Part shown: positions 6,913 to 13,848 of the stretch, one piece after another
How positions within the stretch are numbered: the stretch's first letter is position 1
How the letters are laid out: each line of letters starts with the position of its first letter
Assembly: GCA_017439405.1 (NCBI GenBank)
Contig: JAFSJF010000119.1
Location: forward strand, 1-33,076
Direction of reading: 5' to 3'
DNA length: 33,076 bases
Source of the DNA: Bacteroidales bacterium
GTDB lineage: Bacteria > Bacteroidota > Bacteroidia > Bacteroidales > F082
Made by a program: the position numbers and the translations under genes
Notes under the pieces: generated by a model
The model's input: only the letters and a program-made list of their open reading frames with translations
Told to the model about the DNA's origin: nothing
The model's database searches: none

Positions 6913-6985
6913 TGCCTACTCTTTGAAGGATTTTCGGCATTCTCCTTTTTCTTTTTATTTCTGCCTACTCTAAAAGCTTTTCGGC
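6913..6985. repeat. Two imperfect direct repeats (49-base period) upstream of the precursor
   Basis: TGCCTACTCT occurs at 6913-6922 and 6962-6971, and TTTTCGGC at 6931-6938 and 6978-6985, so a composite element is present twice in the leader/promoter region of the peptide gene. This could be a pair of operator sites or repeated leader elements. No function can be assigned. Confidence 0.55.
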
Positions 6986-7021
6986 TTCCGCTGCATCGTT
7001 CGCGTTGGGGAAGAAGACAAC

Positions 7022-7195
7022 AAAAAAAGCCCGCACCCCAATCCTATCTTGAAGTGAAGGCTCTCGCATGCCCGAAGTAAAGATATGGAAAGCAGTGCGT
7101 GCTTTATGGGCACGCAGCGCACTCTCTTCCGTCTTACTTCGTTCAAATTTGCGAGATTCTCACTTTCAGACAGACGGTATCGCTACCGATAATAA
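7022..7195 (-). ncRNA. Rod-shaped noncoding RNA, 6S-like candidate
   Basis: A good promoter (next entry) would start a transcript near 7195. About 120 bases then fold into one long interrupted rod: 7062-7067 with 7151-7156, 7073-7080 with 7134-7141 (8 perfect pairs), and 7096-7102 with 7110-7116 closing a 7-base loop; an unpaired region of about 5 and 9 bases separates the first two stems. It ends in GGGGTGCGGGC followed by seven T on the minus strand (7028-7022). A rod of 170-200 bases with an internal bubble is the architecture of 6S RNA. The alternative is a structured leader or attenuator of the downstream peptide operon, or a kinase 3' element. No covariance search was possible. Confidence 0.5.
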
Positions 7196-7200
7196 TGCCG

Positions 7201-7228
7201 CAAATATACAAATATTTCGCTTTTGCAA
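7201..7228 (-). promoter_or_regulatory. Promoter for the noncoding RNA / peptide operon
   Basis: On the minus strand TTG (7228-7226), a 17-base spacer and TATATTTG (7208-7201) match the Bacteroidota -33/-7 consensus. Transcription would begin a few bases past 7201 and read the rod-shaped RNA and perhaps the peptide operon. Confidence 0.65.
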
Positions 7229-7328
7229 CAATTCTTGCACATTTTTCCAGCAAAACCACCAGCACTGCTATCCGAGGGCAAAAGTAGAGGTTTTAATAAT
7301 ATAAGGTGTGGTACTTTTCGGTACTTGT

Positions 7329-8699
7329 TTATTTTTCGTGCGGCAGTTTCTCATCAAACAAGTCCCTATTCATTCTGAAATAAAACCGTTGACATTCTAT
7401 TCGCAGCGAATCGGCCTTCCTTGGATTGTCCTGACCAATCCAACCAATGGAAGGTAACTTGTTAGCATATAATCCAGCCAATTTGGAGACTAATTTTTCT
7501 GAAACCATTTTGAAATCCATTTCAAATTGGGCTTGAACAGCCAAATCCATTGGCCTCATCGAATTGTGTAATTCTTCCATTTCCAACGCAAAACGGTCTT
7601 TATAAATCTCTCCATAGTCCCAATATGCGATTTCACCGCTTTTCATCCCATCTTGGATTTCCTTTTCAAACCTGCTATATAAAACCTGATAGGCTTGGTG
7701 TATGGAATCCAAATTCAGCACGCCTACGGGATTGCTAACAACAGGCTTCACTTTGGTTTTTGTGCGACTTTGCATTACAGGATTGGATTGTTCCATCACA
7801 ATCGTATCACGCTGCTCTTTAACAATAACTACCGTGTCGGGAACCGTAACAACTTGTGGAACAGGCTCTATTTGTGCTGGAGCCGAAACCTCTTCAACCA
7901 TTTTCTTTGGCCAACCCAAAACAATCAAAGCCATAGCCAAAGCAACCAAAGCCAGCCATATACCAATCTCACGCCGCCAAATGGCCTTGCCTATTTCCGA
8001 AATTCGATGATATCGTTTTGCAGCCTCCTTTCGTTGACATTTACGAACAACCCAACCATAACGGTTCGGAAACAGCAACTTAATAATAAAGCCCAAGGAA
8101 TAAATGTCGCTCGCAACACTAGTTGTTTCCCGACGGGTCAATTCGGGAGCGGCAAAGGCTTTCGTGCCTCCTGTGGCCTTGTCAAGATGGGAATCGCTGT
8201 CGGCATAGCCGAAGTCTATCAATTTGACATTGCGTCCGTTGCGGGTGATGAGAATATTCCCTGGCTTCAAATCGTTGTGTACAATTTGGTGCTTGTGGAT
8301 ATAAGCCAAAGCGTCAAGCAATTCATTCAGAACACGTTTCTTCTCTTTGTTTGAAGGATTGGTTTTCAGATAGTCGGTCAAAGTCTCGCCGTCCACGTAT
8401 TCCATGACGATACAAGGCCCCACCTTGGCATCTTCTCGCCAGCCAACACACCTTACAACATGCTCATTGCCATACAGTTGTTCAAGAATCCTGTATTCAC
8501 GCCGCAACCTCGCAAGATGCTCCGCCGAAGCTCCCTGCTCCTGGTTCAAGGCCTTCAGAAACAGTTTGCGCTCCCCGCTCAGCACCGTATATAACACACT
8601 ATAGCCCGCCCCTTGGAATGGCATCCGCTGATAATCATGGAATTTGGAAAAACTTTCTTCCATTTCCCCGAACGATCCCGAAGTGAAACTCTCTTCCAT
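7329..8699 (-). CDS. Membrane Ser/Thr protein kinase (Hanks type)
   Basis: A 456-residue protein if translated from the ATG at 8699, which lies 21 bases past a TATTTTTG promoter box. The kinase domain covers about residues 25-240: ATP-site Lys K49 (LFLKAL), catalytic loop IVH141NDLKPGN, DFG at 162-164, and AAPEL. The usual HRD Arg is Asn here (HND), which removes the residue that normally contacts the activation loop. A transmembrane helix (about 244-262) follows, then a Pro/Val linker and an outer domain of about 170 residues with no recognised family. Expected role: phosphorylation in response to an envelope signal. It ends 437 bases before the RiPP-like precursor on the same strand; a link to that cluster is not shown. 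Confidence 0.9.
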   Translation of the reverse strand: MEESFTSGSFGEMEESFSKFHDYQRMPFQGAGYSVLYTVLSGERKLFLKALNQEQGASAEHLARLRREYRILEQLYGNEHVVRCVGWREDAKVGPCIVMEYVDGETLTDYLKTNPSNKEKKRVLNELLDALAYIHKHQIVHNDLKPGNILITRNGRNVKLIDFGYADSDSHLDKATGGTKAFAAPELTRRETTSVASDIYSLGFIIKLLFPNRYGWVVRKCQRKEAAKRYHRISEIGKAIWRREIGIWLALVALAMALIVLGWPKKMVEEVSAPAQIEPVPQVVTVPDTVVIVKEQRDTIVMEQSNPVMQSRTKTKVKPVVSNPVGVLNLDSIHQAYQVLYSRFEKEIQDGMKSGEIAYWDYGEIYKDRFALEMEELHNSMRPMDLAVQAQFEMDFKMVSEKLVSKLAGLYANKLPSIGWIGQDNPRKADSLRIECQRFYFRMNRDLFDEKLPHEK

Positions 8700-8719
8700 T
8701 TTTTGGCGGATAACGGATG

Positions 8720-8748
8720 CAAAAATAGAAAACTCTCTCCACTTCCAA
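8720..8748 (-). promoter_or_regulatory. Kinase promoter
   Basis: On the minus strand TTG (8748-8746), 18 bases, then TATTTTTG (8727-8720), ending 20 bases before the kinase ATG. It lies back to back with the promoter of the plus-strand gene. Confidence 0.6.
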
Positions 8749-8758
8749 CAGATTATCG

Positions 8759-8766
8759 TATTTTTG
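8759..8766 (+). promoter_or_regulatory. -7 box of the divergent gene
   Basis: TATTTTTG fits TAnnTTTG and lies 23 bases before the ATG at 8790. The -33 region is poor, so strength is uncertain. Confidence 0.45.
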
Positions 8767-8789
8767 TCAGTCCAAACCAAACAAGACCC

Positions 8790-9422
8790 ATGGCAAAGAC
8801 TTCAGTCCCAAGAAACACGAAAGAGCTTGACAACCTGCGTGATGACATACGAAGACATGCTGGTTTTCACGACAAGGAATTGTCACCACAGGATTTCGAC
8901 ACCCTCGAAACCAACATCAAAAAGAAACTGCCGCAGGCGGTCATTAATGCGAAAACGCTGAAGCGCTTGTTTGGCTATGACAAAACCGACACCGACTCTA
9001 CCATAAGGCTCTACACGTTAGACATACTGACGAAATATCTCGGCTATGACAATTGGAACGCCTACCTTGAGCATCTGCGTCTCTTGGAAGGCAACGGTTC
9101 GGGCGACTTCAAGGGCGAGCAAATCAACGCGGACGATTTGCAAATCGGCGACACACTCCAAATCGCTTGGCGACCTAACCGAAAAAGCATCTTGAAATAT
9201 CTTGGCAATCATGTGTTTGAAATCATCGAAACGGAAAACTCGAAATGGCAGGTCGGCGACACGTTTTTATGCAAGCACTTCATTATGGGCAAACCTCTTT
9301 ATGTCGATAATCTGACCGACAAAGACGATGTATTGAAATCCGCGATGTATGTTGTTGGGGAGAAGGGTGGCGTTCAATTTCAACCAATAAAAAAGGTCTT
9401 CCGCGATGGAAGGTCTTTATAA
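8790..9422 (+). CDS. Unrecognised 210-aa protein divergent from the kinase
   Basis: The ATG at 8790 (MAKTSVPRN) is preferred because a TAnnTTTG box lies just upstream; the longer frame would run through both promoters. The N-terminal half is helical (ELDNLRDDIRRH, SPQDFDTLETNIKKKL, INAKTLKRLFGYD, TIRLYTLDILTKYLGYDNWNAYLEHL) and resembles a small all-helical regulatory domain. The C-terminal half, after a Gly/Ser linker, is beta-rich (LQIGDTLQIAWRPN, HVFEIIETENSKWQVGDTF). No signal peptide, membrane segment or catalytic motif. It may be a cytoplasmic regulator or partner of the divergent kinase (inference from position). Confidence 0.75.
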   Translation: MAKTSVPRNTKELDNLRDDIRRHAGFHDKELSPQDFDTLETNIKKKLPQAVINAKTLKRLFGYDKTDTDSTIRLYTLDILTKYLGYDNWNAYLEHLRLLEGNGSGDFKGEQINADDLQIGDTLQIAWRPNRKSILKYLGNHVFEIIETENSKWQVGDTFLCKHFIMGKPLYVDNLTDKDDVLKSAMYVVGEKGGVQFQPIKKVFRDGRSL

Positions 9423-9446
9423 TAAGTTACGAGTCGTTGTATTTCT

Positions 9447-10031
9447 TTATGAAACTACTGAACGATCGTTTCCTTCACGAACAAGACGATCCAAAAAAGC
9501 CTGAAAATTATCTTCGCTGTAATCAAACCATTTGGCAGCCTCTTCAGGGTCTTTTTTTACCCCATACCCATTACTGAAAGCCATCCACAATAAAACCCTG
9601 GCTCTCTCTCTTTCAACATCTTCATCATGGTTCTCTGCCACGTTCTTTAAATACCTTACCAACTTCTTTCCGTTGTCATGCTCTTCGTTCAAAACGCCCC
9701 ATTCATTATAAAAGCTACTAAGCTCATTTGCGATATAACACTGGCAGTGCAGATCGCCCTCTTCGGCCAACTTTTCAATCTGGTCTTGTATCTTTTCAAA
9801 CGCTTCATCCACTGCATCGCCATTCATTGTCAGTAAACACTGCACGGCTCCTCTGTTTCCTTGCAATGCAGCTGGTAGTATTTCTGTTTCCACTGCGGCC
9901 TTTACTTGCTCTTCGTCAAACACCGGATTGCCAAACCACACCCCGTATTTGTTCCTAACGAGATACTTGTTAACGAAATAAAGTTCAGCATCTTCCATTG
10001 GCTTTGAATTGAATTTGTCTTCCATAACCAT
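9447..10031 (-). CDS. Sel1-like protein, 194 aa
   Basis: Starts at MVMEDKF, or two codons later at 10025; a TATCTTTG box (minus strand, 10056-10049) lies 17 bases upstream of the ATG. The N-terminal two thirds are helical and acidic. A recognisable Sel1 unit is near the C-terminus (SNGYGVKKDPEEAAKWFDYSED). It differs from the Sel1 protein at 166-1008 but has a similar size and style, for example the opening that leads into an ILPAALQGNRGAVQCLL helix pair. Likely a protein-interaction scaffold; no partner can be named. Confidence 0.75.
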   Translation of the reverse strand: MVMEDKFNSKPMEDAELYFVNKYLVRNKYGVWFGNPVFDEEQVKAAVETEILPAALQGNRGAVQCLLTMNGDAVDEAFEKIQDQIEKLAEEGDLHCQCYIANELSSFYNEWGVLNEEHDNGKKLVRYLKNVAENHDEDVERERARVLLWMAFSNGYGVKKDPEEAAKWFDYSEDNFQAFLDRLVREGNDRSVVS

Positions 10032-10048
10032 GATAACTTTTTAGATTG

Positions 10049-10056
10049 CAAAGATA
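10049..10056 (-). promoter_or_regulatory. -7 box (TATCTTTG) of the Sel1-like gene
   Basis: Perfect match to the common form of the Bacteroidota -7 element, 17 bases before the ATG at 10031. Confidence 0.55.
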
Positions 10057-10204
10057 ATACAAAAAACAATCCATATTATAGTATCTCGAAAAAGCTGGAT
10101 GGTAACATACCAAACACAAGAGAAAGCGATACGGGTCGAATATGGACTCGAATAATACTACTGAGAAGAGAAACCTCATGTGCTTTTCAATATCTTTTCC
10201 AGAA

Positions 10205-10329
10205 AATAAGTTAACCCAACCACATCAACATATCCTCCTAATTTCCAATATCTTATATCAAAAAAACCTTACTATACTTCTTCTTTAGAAAAAAAGGAAT
10301 AATTAGGTACAACTTTAGGTTAACTTATT
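10205..10329. repeat. 125-base AT-rich segment with 12-base perfect inverted ends
   Basis: AATAAGTTAACC at 10205-10216 is the exact reverse complement of GGTTAACTTATT at 10318-10329. The 398-base gap 10032-10429 holds no convincing gene; this element and the terminator are what I see in it. No target-site duplication is evident, so a MITE remnant is only one option. Confidence 0.4.
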
Positions 10330-10365
10330 CTTCCAAAATAGCCCGAAATATGCTGTTTTAAGCAT

Positions 10366-10401
10366 AAAAAAAGGCCGTTAGTTAACCTAACAGCCTTTTT
10401 A
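10366..10401. terminator. Bidirectional intrinsic terminator
   Basis: A run of A, then AAAAAGGC and GTTAG pair with CTAAC and GCCTTTTT across a short loop, giving a T-run on either strand. It ends the DUF2795-like gene on the minus strand. Confidence 0.8.
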
Positions 10402-10429
10402 ATTTATTGATAATCAGTTGATTATCAGT

Positions 10430-10651
10430 TTAATACTCATCTTCATTGAAGAAGAAGTCGTCCTTCGATGGGTAGTCGGGCCAAAGGTCTTCGATGCGTT
10501 CGTATATCTCGCCTTCGTCCTCGATTTCCTGAAGGTTCTCTATGATCTCATCTTGTGCTCCAGTGCGCAAAGCCCAGTCCAACAGTTCGTCGCGGGTGGC
10601 TGGCCACGGGGCGTCTTCCAATTTTGAGGCTAATTCAAGTGTCCAATACAT
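10430..10651 (-). CDS. DUF2795-like small acidic protein
   Basis: A 73-residue acidic protein. The segment LEDAPWPATRDELLDWALRTGA followed by IIENLQEIEDEGEIYERIEDLWPDYP matches the DUF2795 style (a short helical domain with a conserved PWPATKDELIDYA-like motif), ending in FFFNEDEY. Function is not established for the family. A TACTTTTG box at 10686-10679 on the minus strand gives a promoter. It appears to be a single-gene transcript closed by the terminator at 10366-10401. Confidence 0.85.
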   Translation of the reverse strand: MYWTLELASKLEDAPWPATRDELLDWALRTGAQDEIIENLQEIEDEGEIYERIEDLWPDYPSKDDFFFNEDEY

Positions 10652-10736
10652 GTGCTATTTCGTTTTAATTTGAGCGCGCAAAAGTACAAGTATTTTTCAA
10701 ACTAACAAGGACTTTTTTTGTAAAAATAACGATTTT

Positions 10737-11297
10737 TTATTTCGTTGATTCCCAATTGTTTTCACCAACCTTATCTAAAAAGCCAAAAAATCTTGCCAAA
10801 ACGAAGAAGTAATCCGACAATCGGTTGAGGTATTTCAAATCAAGCGAATCGATTGGATGTTGTGAGGCCAAACGCCAGCCCTGGCGCTCGGCCCGCCGGC
10901 ACACTGTGCGGCACACGTGGGCATGGCTCGCCTTGAGGTTGCCGCCTGGTATGATGAACGATTTCAGCTCGGGCAATTGCTCGTTCATCATGTCGATTTC
11001 GTGCTCCAAATAGGCCACATCATCGGCTGTCAAAACGGGAATCATCTTCTTCACTTCGGAGTTCTCGTCCAAGGCGAAGTGCGACTCGATGGTGAACAGT
11101 TTGCTTTGCACTGTGTCCAAAACGGCTTTCATCTCAGTGGTGACGCCGTCTTGGTCGTAAAGCACGCCAATGAAGGCGCTCAGCTCATCGACGGTGCCAT
11201 AGGCCTCTAGTCTATCGTCAAATTTCGCGACGCGCAAGCCGCCTATCAATGAGGTCTTGCCTTCGTCGCCAGTTTTGGTATAAGTAACATTTTTCAT
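10737..11297 (-). CDS. Cob(I)alamin adenosyltransferase (PduO type)
   Basis: A 186-residue protein of the normal PduO-type length. The N-terminal ATP-binding signature YTKTGDEGKTSLIGG is followed by DDRLEAYGTVDELSAFIG, the FIIPGGN segment and the RTVCRRAERQGW helix, in the expected order. It transfers the adenosyl group of ATP to cob(I)alamin to make coenzyme B12, needed for example by methylmalonyl-CoA mutase in Bacteroidota. Cytoplasmic, trimeric in the family. No other cobalamin gene lies nearby; the intergenic repeat 11311-11463 separates it from the methyltransferase gene. Confidence 0.95.
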   Translation of the reverse strand: MKNVTYTKTGDEGKTSLIGGLRVAKFDDRLEAYGTVDELSAFIGVLYDQDGVTTEMKAVLDTVQSKLFTIESHFALDENSEVKKMIPVLTADDVAYLEHEIDMMNEQLPELKSFIIPGGNLKASHAHVCRTVCRRAERQGWRLASQHPIDSLDLKYLNRLSDYFFVLARFFGFLDKVGENNWESTK

Positions 11298-11310
11298 AAC
11301 TCAGCAATTT

Positions 11311-11463
11311 AACTACGAATTTTACGAATGAAACGAATTTGTTGAGAATTTATTGGGATGCAAGCATCCTATTTTACGAATTACCGACACAAATTCGTAT
11401 TCATTTGCGGACTTGTCCGCTCGATTCACAAGTATATTCGTATAATTAGTGTAATTCGTAGTT
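11311..11463. repeat. Structured intergenic repeat, copy 1
   Basis: Bounded by inverted ends AACTACGAATT and AATTCGTAGTT and containing two hairpins, GGATG-CAAG-CATCC and GCGGAC-TT-GTCCGC, in an AT-rich body with many CGAATT words. A second copy of the same plan lies at 15539-15699 with different but still paired stem bases. Confidence 0.8.
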
Positions 11464-11465
11464 CC

Positions 11466-12134
11466 TTAATAACGTAACACAAAATCTTGTTTCTCAATGC
11501 CTTCGCGGAAGAAAACGATACCCACGCTGTACAAGTCCATGCTGAGTGTTATGTCCTCGTCGGCGATGATAGCTTCCCAAGCGTTTTCAGTGGCTCTTGA
11601 ATGGTGGATGCCCTCGAAGATGAGGACTGTTTCTTCGTTGGCCTGGGCGTAGGCTTCCTCCAGTTTGTTCCACGTGTCTTCGCCAAAGTCGTTCAGGCCG
11701 AAGAAAACGAAGTCGAGGCTCAGGCGTTCCAATTGCTCCTGCTCGGGCTTGTCGCGCCGCAGCAAGTTCACGTTGACCACCCCCATCGAGTTCATCGTTT
11801 CGAGGAAGTCGGCTGAATGGTCGAGATAGACCTTCGTCTGCAAGTTGCCCAGAGCGAATGCCGTCGTGTTGAGCGCCGAAAGCGTGCCGAACGAAACCAC
11901 CGCTTCCGGTTCAAGGTAGTTCACCAAACGATAGAGCAACCGTGCCTCCTTGCGATGAGAGCGCGTAGCAAACCGCTTTCCATCAAGCAAGCGACTGATT
12001 CTCAATATGGTGTCATAGTCGGTATTGGAGCCTTGGTCGTACAACACCTTGGTCATGAAGTCATACACAAAGGGCGAATGGACCGAGTATTTGGTTTTGC
12101 GCTGCAACAAGTATTTCAAGTAACTTCCTAACAT
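11466..12134 (-). CDS. Class I SAM-dependent methyltransferase-like protein
   Basis: A 222-residue protein starting MLGSYLKYLLQRKTKYSVHSPFVYDF, a pattern I associate with a Bacteroidota methyltransferase family. The motif I region AVVSFGTLSALNTTAFA keeps the first Gly but has Ala where the third Gly is common. LDHS could be the acidic end of strand 2, and LDFVFFGLND the strand 4 motif. Substrate unknown. The degenerate motif I leaves open a non-catalytic role. Its stop codon lies 2 bases beyond the end of the structured repeat, and its start is 4 bases from the stop of the secreted protein gene upstream, so it is likely cotranscribed with that gene. Confidence 0.7.
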   Translation of the reverse strand: MLGSYLKYLLQRKTKYSVHSPFVYDFMTKVLYDQGSNTDYDTILRISRLLDGKRFATRSHRKEARLLYRLVNYLEPEAVVSFGTLSALNTTAFALGNLQTKVYLDHSADFLETMNSMGVVNVNLLRRDKPEQEQLERLSLDFVFFGLNDFGEDTWNKLEEAYAQANEETVLIFEGIHHSRATENAWEAIIADEDITLSMDLYSVGIVFFREGIEKQDFVLRY

Positions 12135-12137
12135 GGC

Positions 12138-13697
12138 TCAGTCGTATTGCACTTTATGCAGGTAAAAAACCGTCCGTCTCTGCTTGGGTTGGGTGCTGTT
12201 TTGTATGATTTGCGACCCGAAGACGAGGAACCGGCTCCCATACCAAGGCGCGATTTGGGCAAAATACTCATCTTCCACATAATCAGCGCCGTGAATGGCT
12301 TCAAGCTTTTCCTCCTGCTGTCCCATCAAAGGTGAGCCAGAGGCATCGAAAGCGGTGAAACGCAACTTGTTTCGGTAGGGCGACGCCACGACAAACTCGC
12401 CAAAGCAGGCACCTTCGGTGGCGTGGGGGTAAAGGTCGTAGGTCAGCTCATTGTCGAACTTCACGGAACTTTGCCATTTCAGACGGCCCTCCTTGTCGAA
12501 GGCCAACAAGATCTCGCTGAAGAAGTCATAGCCATCGAACACGGTGTAGGTGTAGGGATAGCCGCCATAGTAGCCGTAATAGCCATAGCTCGTACGCGTT
12601 TCGGTGTGGTAATAAGGCATGAAAGCCTCGGCTGCAAACACGGTCAAGTCGCCGAAATCGGTCAGGCGGGGCGTGAGAAACTGGAAGGCGATTTCGCCTT
12701 TGGCGATGTTTTCGTTCTTTTGCTTCCGCAGCCTTTCCTCCCTCACCCTGACGCGGTCTGATGAGGTCAACGCATATTCGATTTCGGGCATGTCCTTGAA
12801 GAGGAACACGCGGCTTTCGGGAGTGCCTGCGGCACACTTCATCCACACCACGCCGACACTCTCCTTATCGAAGTCCTCTGTCAGGCCTTCGAGCTTGACT
12901 TTTCGCCCCGTTTCACGCTCCAAAGTGCCGATGACGACAAGGTTTTGGCTTTCATCGAAGCGGAAACCCATGCGACCCAAAGTGGCGTTAGGGATGTTGT
13001 CGTAGCGACAAGAACTTCGCAAGGTACCCGATGGGGAATAAACGAGGAACGAAGTCGAAACGAAGCGTTTGTTCTCAAACTCCTTGGCCGCCACAACAAA
13101 ACAATGCTCCTCTTGGAACGATGCCGTCTGGAACAAGATGAAACTTTCTGACTGGGTGGGCGTTACCTCGCGGTTTTGGTCGCTGCCCAAATCGTAGAAG
13201 CGCAAGCAGCCGTTGCCGCTTTTGCTGTTCATGGCGAGCATCATCGTGCCATCGACCACATTGACGGCGAGCGGCACCGTCTTTTCGGGCCACTTATCCC
13301 AGAAAGTCCGATAGGAGTTTTCCTGCCTATCGAAGGCAACCACAAGAAAATCAAGCGAATCCGATACTTTTTTGTTGCCGTCGTTGACGAATAGGAAACT
13401 GGCAAAACCTTTGTCGCTGGCCGAGGCGAAGAAAGCCATTTTTTCGGGCAAGGGTATGAGGTCGCTGCGGGTCTCGTAAAGGCTGCTATCCAAACAAGAG
13501 AACTGCCAGAGGCGGTGCTTCTCCTTGTCGGTTTTTTCCGTTTCAATGCAAATCAGGCCACCTTGCGCTCCAAACGGCTCGAAGTGGCAGCCTTGCTCCT
13601 TGTTCCAACGGCTCACCTCATAGCGCACCGGCTCGACCTGCTGGGCCGAAGCGAAGCAGGAGAGGAAGAGGAATGCTATGAGGAGATGGTTTTTCAA
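12138..13697 (-). CDS. Secreted protein of unknown function, TTG start
   Basis: The open frame extends to 13772, but its first 25 codons lie in an intergenic GC-rich repeat. A TTG at 13697 gives MKNHLLIAFLFLSCFASAQQ, an excellent signal peptide, and no ATG exists before about 85 residues further in, so I favour this TTG (519 aa). The mature part is beta-rich, with repeated blade-like segments (LDFLVVAFDRQ, FILFQTASFQ, FLVYSPSG, ILLAFDKEGRLKW), suggesting a beta-propeller. A Tyr/Gly-rich stretch (TSYGYYGYYGGYPYTYTV) interrupts it. No type IX sorting domain is seen. It probably resides in the periplasm or outer membrane; function unknown. Confidence 0.75.
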   Translation of the reverse strand: MKNHLLIAFLFLSCFASAQQVEPVRYEVSRWNKEQGCHFEPFGAQGGLICIETEKTDKEKHRLWQFSCLDSSLYETRSDLIPLPEKMAFFASASDKGFASFLFVNDGNKKVSDSLDFLVVAFDRQENSYRTFWDKWPEKTVPLAVNVVDGTMMLAMNSKSGNGCLRFYDLGSDQNREVTPTQSESFILFQTASFQEEHCFVVAAKEFENKRFVSTSFLVYSPSGTLRSSCRYDNIPNATLGRMGFRFDESQNLVVIGTLERETGRKVKLEGLTEDFDKESVGVVWMKCAAGTPESRVFLFKDMPEIEYALTSSDRVRVREERLRKQKNENIAKGEIAFQFLTPRLTDFGDLTVFAAEAFMPYYHTETRTSYGYYGYYGGYPYTYTVFDGYDFFSEILLAFDKEGRLKWQSSVKFDNELTYDLYPHATEGACFGEFVVASPYRNKLRFTAFDASGSPLMGQQEEKLEAIHGADYVEDEYFAQIAPWYGSRFLVFGSQIIQNSTQPKQRRTVFYLHKVQYD

Positions 13698-13710
13698 GGA
13701 TTGGGAGTTG

Positions 13711-13846
13711 TTTGCCCCCGCCCTTCGGCTTGGGAGCGTTTTGACTCCCCCGCCCTTCGGGCACCCCCTCAAGAGGGGGACGCCTACTGGACGCTTGTTT
13801 TGCGCCGCTTTGCGCGTCCCCCTTTTAAGGGGGGCAGGGGGAATTG
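13711..13846. repeat. GC-rich structured intergenic repeat
   Basis: CCCCCGCCCTTCGG occurs at 13715-13728 and 13747-13760. Two hairpins follow: CCCCCTC-AA-GAGGGGG (13764-13779) and CCCCCTT-TT-AAGGGGG (13818-13833), and GGGGGACGC (13775-13783) can also pair with GCGTCCCCC (13814-13822). The base composition is unlike the flanking genes. Likely a mobile palindromic element; the hairpins could also act as terminator of the gene on its right. Confidence 0.7.
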
Positions 13847-13848
13847 AA

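Noticed and set aside
1053-7324. Shared word TACTTTTCGGTAC at 1053-1065 and 7312-7324
   Set aside because: Both lie after a minus-strand gene and have AAGGTG nearby, but a 13-base match between two sites is expected by chance in a window this long.
9396-9420. Terminator hairpin at the end of the 8790-9422 gene
   Set aside because: Only five pairs (CTTCC with GGAAG) and no T-run; too weak to call.
9985-10179. 64-codon minus-strand frame in the AT-rich gap
   Set aside because: It overlaps the Sel1-like gene start and its promoter and has no coding character.
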